Under the pieces are notes generated by a model that saw only the letters and a list, made by a program, of their open reading frames with translations, was not told where the DNA came from and did no database searches. Shown piece by piece: positions 31,214 to 36,194 of a stretch of DNA of 36,194 bases. Position numbers and translations under genes: made by a program. Each line of letters opens with the position of its first letter. Position 1 is the first letter of the stretch. Source of the DNA: SAR324 cluster bacterium (lineage in GTDB: Bacteria > SAR324 > XYD2-FULL-50-16); the NCBI GenBank assembly GCA_028280735.1, contig JANQLH010000048.1, forward strand, positions 1-36,194. The letters are read 5' to 3'.

Positions 31214-32701
31214 CTACGAAACTTGTGGTTCGTTAACCTTTCTGCGAATCGTTCTCAGACCAATACCCAGGATTTTAGCGGCTTTTGTGCGATTTCCGTT
31301 GGTATGATGCAGGGTTTTCCGAATAATCATTTCCTCCGCATCCTTCAATGTAGTTCCCACAGGTATGAAAATCCCTTCTTCCGTGGGTATCGAAGCAACT
31401 TCAATAACATTGTTTTGAGCAAGACGCTCCGGATTCTCCGATATATTGTCATATACAGGAAATGTCGGTTGATGTTCGGGGTTATCCGTATCAAACATCT
31501 TCTCCGGAAAATAAGCAGTCAGATAGTCCGGGGTGATTAACTGCGTATTATTGGGTAACAACACTGCAAGCCTGGTCATGATGTTTTTTAGTTCCCGGAC
31601 GTTTCCCTTCCATGGTTGTTGAATTAAAGCGTTGATTGATTCATCCGACAAAACGGGATAGGGTTTTCGCCGGTTTAGCTCCGTAAAAGCCCTTTCCAAA
31701 AAGTGCCAGGCAAGGAGCGGAACATCTTCCGCCCGATCTTTTAACGCAGGAATGTGGACCCGCAATACATTGAGCCGATAGTACAAATCTTCACGGAACA
31801 ATTTATCGTCAACAGCCTTTTCAAGGTTTACCTGTGTAGCCGCAACAATTCTTAGGTTAATACTGATTGGTTTTTCACCGCCAATCCTGTAAAACTGCTG
31901 TTCTTCCAAAACTCTCAACAGCCTTGCTTGCAGCGCTAAAGGCATTTCACCAATTTCATCCAGAAAGAGGGTTCCATTTCTGGCCAGCTCAAACTTCCCA
32001 CGATGCATGGTTTGGGCACCGGTGAACGATCCTTTTTCATGACCGAATAATTCGCCCTCTATCAAAGTCTCCGGAATCGCACCACAATTAACGGCGACAA
32101 ACGGTCCGTTGGCATAAGAACTAAGTCCGTGCACAGCCCTCGCGACCATCTCTTTTCCTGTTCCGGTTTCACCGGTTATCAACACACTGTGGTTGCTTGC
32201 CGCCAGTTTGGGCAGAATCATCAACCCTCTTCTCATCAGAGGAGAGCGAAAAATAAGGTATGGCCTGAGCAGTTCCGTCAAAGGATCAAGCCTGCTGATT
32301 GAAGAGTTGTCAACCTGTGTCGTGTCGTTAATTCTTCGGATTAACGATTCAATGTCAACCGGTTTGATAAAATAATCGTCTATACCTTCGATACTTAGTT
32401 CCTTAACCGAAGAGATCACCTTTTGGGTTGACATCAAAAAAAAGGAACCTGAAGGAAACACGGATTTGAAGTGTTGGATCAGTTCCAGTCCGCTGCCTTC
32501 TTCAAGGCTTGCTTCCACAACCATGGAGTGTACCAGCTTTTGGGAAATCACCTGATGAGCCTTGGTAAGATTGTCGGCCAACCTGACTTTCGCCCCCTTG
32601 TTCTCCAGGGCTCTTCTAAGAATCCTCAGACTGTTGGTGTCTTTATCAACCAACAAGACATATACCCCACTTAAACTGATTTCACTACTTTTGTTTGACA
32701 T
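31214..32701 (-). CDS. NtrC-family sigma-54 activator with altered receiver
   Basis: A 495-residue enhancer-binding protein. The receiver (about 13-125) has Asp19, Lys113 and the right fold pattern, but Glu63 sits exactly where the phosphorylated Asp belongs, and the second acidic residue is Lys20. The AAA+ domain (about 145-375) has Walker A GETGTGKE (177-184), GSFTGA (224-229) in place of GAFTGA at the sigma-54 contact loop, Walker B TLFLDEIGEM and GNVREL. A Fis-type HTH ends the protein (about 455-490, NRTKAAKILGIGLRTIRRKV). It probably activates sigma-54 promoters without phosphorylation, since Glu can mimic phospho-Asp. Its target genes are not evident. A dyad lies 30-51 bases upstream of its start. 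Confidence 0.94.
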   Translation of the reverse strand: MSNKSSEISLSGVYVLLVDKDTNSLRILRRALENKGAKVRLADNLTKAHQVISQKLVHSMVVEASLEEGSGLELIQHFKSVFPSGSFFLMSTQKVISSVKELSIEGIDDYFIKPVDIESLIRRINDTTQVDNSSISRLDPLTELLRPYLIFRSPLMRRGLMILPKLAASNHSVLITGETGTGKEMVARAVHGLSSYANGPFVAVNCGAIPETLIEGELFGHEKGSFTGAQTMHRGKFELARNGTLFLDEIGEMPLALQARLLRVLEEQQFYRIGGEKPISINLRIVAATQVNLEKAVDDKLFREDLYYRLNVLRVHIPALKDRAEDVPLLAWHFLERAFTELNRRKPYPVLSDESINALIQQPWKGNVRELKNIMTRLAVLLPNNTQLITPDYLTAYFPEKMFDTDNPEHQPTFPVYDNISENPERLAQNNVIEVASIPTEEGIFIPVGTTLKDAEEMIIRKTLHHTNGNRTKAAKILGIGLRTIRRKVNEPQVS

Positions 32702-32730
32702 TGGCGAATGGTTGCTGAGAGAAGAGATTG

Positions 32731-32752
32731 AAATATTGTAAACTCAATATTT
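32731..32752. promoter_or_regulatory. 8-bp inverted repeat upstream of the sigma-54 activator, candidate operator
   Basis: AAATATTG (32731-32738) and CAATATTT (32745-32752) are perfect reverse complements separated by six bases. The dyad lies 30-51 bases upstream of the ATG at 32701. The position and symmetry suit a dimeric regulator, possibly the encoded activator itself. It is AT-rich, so chance or a weak hairpin is possible. Confidence 0.35.
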
Positions 32753-32805
32753 AACCCAACTTAAATGATGTGAGGATGTTTTATCAAGGAAAAGCAGATA
32801 GGGAT

Positions 32806-32834
32806 GCCGTTTTCCGGCTTCTTCGAAAAACGGC
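32806..32834 (-). terminator. hairpin downstream of the Ig-repeat protein gene, candidate terminator
   Basis: GCCGTTTT (32806-32813) pairs with AAAACGGC (32827-32834) over a 13-base loop. It lies 23 bases past the stop codon of the minus-strand repeat protein gene. No run of T follows on that strand, so it is a weak or Rho-assisted terminator at best. Confidence 0.4.
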
Positions 32835-32856
32835 TATCAAGAGAGGTCATAAACGT

Positions 32857-34578
32857 TTAGCGGATCGTAAATGTCACCTGGCTCGTGGATTGATTACCAA
32901 CGTTGTCAATTGCCCTGATATTAATCGTGTATTTTGTTCTTCTACTGAATGAAAGTGGATTTTTATACTTAATTTCCTTGCCCCGGTTGATTCTATAATA
33001 AATATCCCTGATGCCTGATTGCTTGTCGGTTGCTGCCAGGTAAAGCAAAGACCTCAGCGGATAAACATTATCCGCCGGAACCGTTGCATTCACGCTAAAA
33101 TGATGGAAAATCTCGGGTGGACGTTCATCAACAAACATTGTGACTTTATTTTGCTTGTTTTTGTTGTTCACATTGTCCGTTGCATGAAATGCCACTATTT
33201 GCTCACCTTCGGTTGGAAGCGTAAAAGGCCTGGAATAGTTGACCGGTTTGTCATTATCTGTTGCAGGACCGATTTGGTATCCTTTTGTCTTGACTCCTGA
33301 AAGGTTATCGGTTGTCAACAGAGAAATTCTGGTTGATAAGCGGACATAATGCGTTTTTCTGCTGAAGTAATGCTCTCCTTTAAACTTCGGAGTGACCTTG
33401 GGAGGAGAAACGTCAACAATAACAGTCTTTTCCACTTTTCTACTGGCGTTCAAAACCATATCACTGGCCGCATAAGAAAAACTAAACCTTCCATTCTTTT
33501 TTGGAAAACCAAACGGGGAAGTGTAGGTTCTGGCGATATTGTTGGGAAAATAATAGCGGATTCTTCTGACACCTGCTTTGTTGTCGGTAGCTGTCAACTC
33601 AACAGTTGTAAAACCGGAGACAAACATGTTTTTTCCCCGGGAATATTGGTCTCCCAGTAACGAAAAAGAAACCGAAGGTGGAACTTTGTCCAGGTAGAAT
33701 GAAAATGTTTTGTTTTTTTCTGCGTTATTGACTTTATCCGTTGCAGCGTAAACAACCGAATGGGTTCCGGCCTTCAATCCGTCCATTGTCAGTAGTTTGT
33801 TTTTAAAGGTCGCTCTTATTCCTTTAAATCGATAACGAATGGATTTTACTCCCGCTTTCGGATCCTCACTCAAAAGCTGTATTTTTGATTTGGGAGATAC
33901 GATGTCTTCTCCACCCAAAACAACATGACCGCCTAAAACCTTATGCCTGGAAACCGGCGGAGTGAAATCCAATGAATATAAACGGAGCCTTTCTCGAGAT
34001 TTGTTACCTACATTGTCGACAGAATAGAATTTCAATGCATAATCCTGCTCCTGACTCAACACGATCGGTTGATTGTATGAGGTAAACAAATCGGAATTAA
34101 GGGCGGTAAAGCTACCGGAAACTCCTGAATCAGCATCTGTGGCTTTTAATGTGATTGTCACCGGTTTGCCATAAACATTAACATTTTTATTATAGACCCA
34201 GGGAGCTTTTGTAACTGAAACTTTAATCCGGGGTGGTTTTCCATCATCATAGACATAAAAAATATGATCTTCTTTATTCTTTTGGGGAATGCGGTGATCC
34301 GCCGGGTGTTGGATGGTATGCCTGCCATGACCTTCAAAATGAAAAGGAAGGACTTGTTTACCTCTTGGTGTTGATTGGCTTCTAAGAATCACATCCTGAC
34401 CCGTGCCGTCCGGTGCATTGGTTAAGCGTAGATAAAGTGGTGTTTTACTTTTTATATAAATTTTTCCACTTTTCGAGACGTAAATCGGTTTCGGTGTTGT
34501 TTGCCGGTCTTGCGCAAAGCCTAACATCGGTATAATCAATCCGATTGATATACATAACAGTCTCATTATCACTTTCAT
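32857..34578 (-). CDS. secreted protein of five OmpL47-type Ig-like repeats
   Basis: A 573-residue exported protein with a signal peptide (residues 1-22, cleavage after FAQ). After an N-terminal region (23-110), five repeats of 92-95 residues run to the C-terminus, each opening with a PP pair (115, 207, 300, 392, 487). A conserved strand pattern ends in A-x-D-x-V-x-N (for example YAATDKVNNAEK, HATDNVNNK, RAIDNVGNQ). This is the OmpL47-type beta-sandwich domain, named after a Leptospira surface protein that binds host matrix. Other members act in adhesion or cell-surface assembly. No membrane anchor is visible. AGGAGAGG precedes the ATG. Function here is unknown. Confidence 0.85.
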   Translation of the reverse strand: MKVIMRLLCISIGLIIPMLGFAQDRQTTPKPIYVSKSGKIYIKSKTPLYLRLTNAPDGTGQDVILRSQSTPRGKQVLPFHFEGHGRHTIQHPADHRIPQKNKEDHIFYVYDDGKPPRIKVSVTKAPWVYNKNVNVYGKPVTITLKATDADSGVSGSFTALNSDLFTSYNQPIVLSQEQDYALKFYSVDNVGNKSRERLRLYSLDFTPPVSRHKVLGGHVVLGGEDIVSPKSKIQLLSEDPKAGVKSIRYRFKGIRATFKNKLLTMDGLKAGTHSVVYAATDKVNNAEKNKTFSFYLDKVPPSVSFSLLGDQYSRGKNMFVSGFTTVELTATDNKAGVRRIRYYFPNNIARTYTSPFGFPKKNGRFSFSYAASDMVLNASRKVEKTVIVDVSPPKVTPKFKGEHYFSRKTHYVRLSTRISLLTTDNLSGVKTKGYQIGPATDNDKPVNYSRPFTLPTEGEQIVAFHATDNVNNKNKQNKVTMFVDERPPEIFHHFSVNATVPADNVYPLRSLLYLAATDKQSGIRDIYYRINRGKEIKYKNPLSFSRRTKYTINIRAIDNVGNQSTSQVTFTIR

Positions 34579-35092
34579 TTGACCTCTCCTTTTCAGTTTT
34601 TCTGATCAATTGAGTTCTAAAATTATGCAGGATTTTTCGATATCTTTATTTAACCGGATTCAGGGACTTGCATGAACACGTCATTCGGGCTTGGAAAATG
34701 CTATAATGCTGGTTATTCTCGATTACTCCTCAAGATTCGAGAATTCTGCCGACATTTTTAAGAGTTCAGGAAGTAACTCGAACCTCCAAGTTTTCTATCA
34801 AAATTTAATCGAATTTAAAAGCAAATCAAACATGTACTCTACTGTAGGTTAAAATCACTATTGTTTGCAATAACAAAAGAAAAATGTTGGTATTGACGAG
34901 TTATCTGTTGTTGTTGATGACTAAGCTAACGCATTGATATAATAAACTAGGTTTGAAAAAGCTTTTCAGAATTGTGATTGACTCAATCAATATAGTGTGA
35001 GGATAAAAGTCAGGTATTCTACCCGGGGAGTCTTGATATCTAAAAGGGGAAGACTTAAGTAAAGTTATGAAAAGGTGAAGGGGGGCGAAGGG
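34579..35092. other. gene-free region between frr and the Ig-repeat gene
   Basis: About 510 AT-rich bases with no recognised gene. One hairpin is visible: ATTCTCGA (34715-34722) with TCGAGAAT (34737-34744) over a 14-base loop. The promoter of the minus-strand repeat protein gene must lie within it, but no good -35/-10 pair was found. Confidence 0.5.
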
Positions 35093-35120
35093 GCGAATCA
35101 CATTTGATTCCGTGATTCGC
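35093..35120 (-). terminator. hairpin downstream of frr, candidate terminator
   Basis: GCGAATCAC (35093-35101) and GTGATTCGC (35112-35120) form a perfect 9-bp stem with a 10-base loop, 12 bases after the frr stop codon on the minus strand. A C-rich rather than T-rich tract follows. Immediately before it, AAGTTTAA (35123-35130) and TTAAACTT (35132-35139) make a 17-bp palindrome that includes the frr stop codon. Confidence 0.5.
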
Positions 35121-35131
35121 TAAAGTTTAAC

Positions 35132-35686
35132 TTAAACTTCCATAAGTTCTTTTTCTTTTTCCACCATCAGTTCATCAACAGATTTTACGTACTTGTCCGT
35201 CAGTTCCTGAACCTTGTCCATTTGCTGTTTCTGCTCATCCTGGGAGATTTCCTTGTCTTTTTCCATCTTCTTTAGCAGGTCATTGCCTTCCCGCCTGACG
35301 TTACGGATCGGAATTTTGGCATTTTCACCAATCTTTTTGATCTGTTTAACCATCTCCTTTCGCCTCTCCTCAGTGAGAGGAGGAATAGGCAGCCGGATGA
35401 TGTTTCCGTCGTTTTGCGGTGTCAGGCCCAGATCAGCTTTTTGAACTGCCTTTTCTATTTCACTCAACATCTTCTTCTCCCAAGGTGAAATAGTGATCAT
35501 TTGCGGATCAGGGACGGAAAGGTTACCTACCTGGTTAATAGGAGTGGGTGTGCCATAATAATCCACCATCACGTTGTCCAAAATAGCTGGATTAGCCCGA
35601 CCCGTGCGCACTTTTTGAAATTCTTTTTTAAGAACTTCAATGGCGTTTTTCATTTTTCTTTCTAAATCATTGAATAGCTTTTCCAT
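35132..35686 (-). CDS. frr: ribosome-recycling factor
   Basis: A 184-residue ribosome-recycling factor (E. coli 185). It splits post-termination ribosomes together with EF-G. Hallmarks include KVRTGRANPAIL (25-36), DYYGTPTPINQV, SPWEKKML and NVRREGNDLLKKMEKD, all in the expected order. In many genomes frr follows pyrH; here no pyrH, tsf or rpsB lies in the roughly 470 bases upstream, so it appears to be transcribed alone. Confidence 0.97.
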   Translation of the reverse strand: MEKLFNDLERKMKNAIEVLKKEFQKVRTGRANPAILDNVMVDYYGTPTPINQVGNLSVPDPQMITISPWEKKMLSEIEKAVQKADLGLTPQNDGNIIRLPIPPLTEERRKEMVKQIKKIGENAKIPIRNVRREGNDLLKKMEKDKEISQDEQKQQMDKVQELTDKYVKSVDELMVEKEKELMEV

Positions 35687-36160
35687 AACACTATAAGTTT
35701 GGTTGAATTTAAGAAATTAAAGCGGATGAGAATCCGAATAGGACATTAATTAATGTTACATCCAAGAAGGTCTTTTTACATAAACTCTGCGAGAGACAAC
35801 CTTTTTGTCAACAATAATGCTGTTTGGATATGCATTTTGACCATGGTTTTCTCATACGATATATATGATTGCGCTAATTTTTTCAATAACATCCGGACAA
35901 CAGCAACATATTGACTTCTGGCCGGCAATAGGCCTGTAAGTCATCGCTAATCCAATATATCTATGCCAGGAAGTAGATTGAGTCAACTCAAAACCGAGCG
36001 TTTTTAATGTGTGTTTACATAGACCCACCAATTGTTTACACTCTCTTCTATCCAACTGTTAAATAAACCTCTTACCGCTTGATTTATAGGCAGGGATTTT
36101 ACAGATAAGGAACATCCTATTTCAATTTTCTATTGAAACTATTTCTCCAAGGAGACTTTT
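35687..36160. other. gene-free region upstream of frr
   Basis: About 470 bases with no convincing gene. A minus-strand frame (35852-36055, 67 codons from a TTG, with a run of four cysteines) lacks a ribosome-binding site and any known relative, and is judged non-coding or a decayed remnant. It must hold the frr promoter and that of the gene starting at 36161. TTCAAT and ATTGAA form a small dyad at 36121-36137. Confidence 0.45.
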
Positions 36161-36194
36161 ATGAAAGGCTTTTTTTTCGGATTGACCGCCGGGC
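36161..36194 (+). CDS. start of a gene cut by the window edge
   Basis: The ATG at 36161 is preceded by AAGGAG with a six-base gap, the best ribosome-binding site in this part. The eleven visible codons read MKGFFFGLTAG, a basic residue and then a hydrophobic, glycine-spaced stretch. This could begin a membrane or signal segment, or a small YtxH-like glycine-zipper protein. Nothing more can be said from the part present. Confidence 0.5.
   Translation, partial: MKGFFFGLTAG

Noticed and set aside
34901-35101. 66-codon minus-strand frame downstream of frr
   Set aside because: It overlaps the frr terminator-like hairpin, lacks a ribosome-binding site and has no coding character.
35852-36055. 67-codon minus-strand frame with a four-cysteine run
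   Set aside because: TTG start, no ribosome-binding site, no recognised motif beyond the cysteines; treated as non-coding unless homologues are found.

Overview
The window looks like chromosomal DNA from a Gram-negative bacterium of moderate to low GC. It has an LPS-assembly protein (LptD), lipoproteins with lipobox cysteines, a predicted outer-membrane barrel, HtpG, and a sigma-54 enhancer-binding protein. Signalling genes with multi-domain CheA and SpoIIE proteins, paired acyl-CoA dehydrogenases and OmpL47-type repeats suggest a deltaproteobacterial or SAR324-like lineage. That placement is inference only; no rRNA or other phylogenetic marker was compared. No tRNA, rRNA or CRISPR array was seen.

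Layout. (1) 1-298: intergenic DNA with decayed palindromic repeat fragments. (2) 299-3453, minus strand: a fatty-acid or acyl-CoA oxidation operon, MaoC-type hydratase then two acyl-CoA dehydrogenases. (3) 4127-6191, plus strand: a patatin-like lipase followed by a cyclic-nucleotide-binding protein ending in a FliM-like SQxxIDxxF peptide. (4) 6709-13937, plus strand: a signalling operon with a PAS hybrid histidine kinase, an unknown 184-residue protein, a two-Hpt CheA, CheR, CheB and a STAS protein. (5) 13935-14155: a 221-bp MITE-like element with 20-bp terminal inverted repeats and a putative TA target duplication, placed exactly at the STAS stop codon. (6) 14174-16330, minus strand: a fusion of two receiver domains, an RsbW-like kinase and a SpoIIE phosphatase. 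(7) 16613-21132: housekeeping genes yhbY, a YdjM-like hydrolase, cutA, a Rep-like helicase and a U32 peptidase-family protein. (8) 21134-29632, minus strand: an envelope run, htpG, lptD, an outer-membrane barrel, an LptM-like lipoprotein, a TPR lipoprotein and a glycerophosphodiester phosphodiesterase. (9) 29840-32701, minus strand: a sigma-54 activator with Glu at the phosphoacceptor position, argC, and an overlapping unknown gene. (10) 32857-34578: a secreted protein of five Ig-like repeats. (11) 35132-35686: frr. (12) From 36161: the first codons of another gene.

The most distinctive part is 4127-16330. Chemotaxis adaptation enzymes (CheR, CheB) and CheA sit with partner-switching components (STAS antagonist, RsbW-type kinase, SpoIIE phosphatase). 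A cNMP-binding protein with a possible CheY-P docking tail lies upstream. There is no receptor, no stand-alone CheW and no stand-alone CheY in the window. A plausible reading, by inference, is a chemosensory-like pathway whose output passes through receiver domains into a partner switch rather than directly to a flagellar motor.
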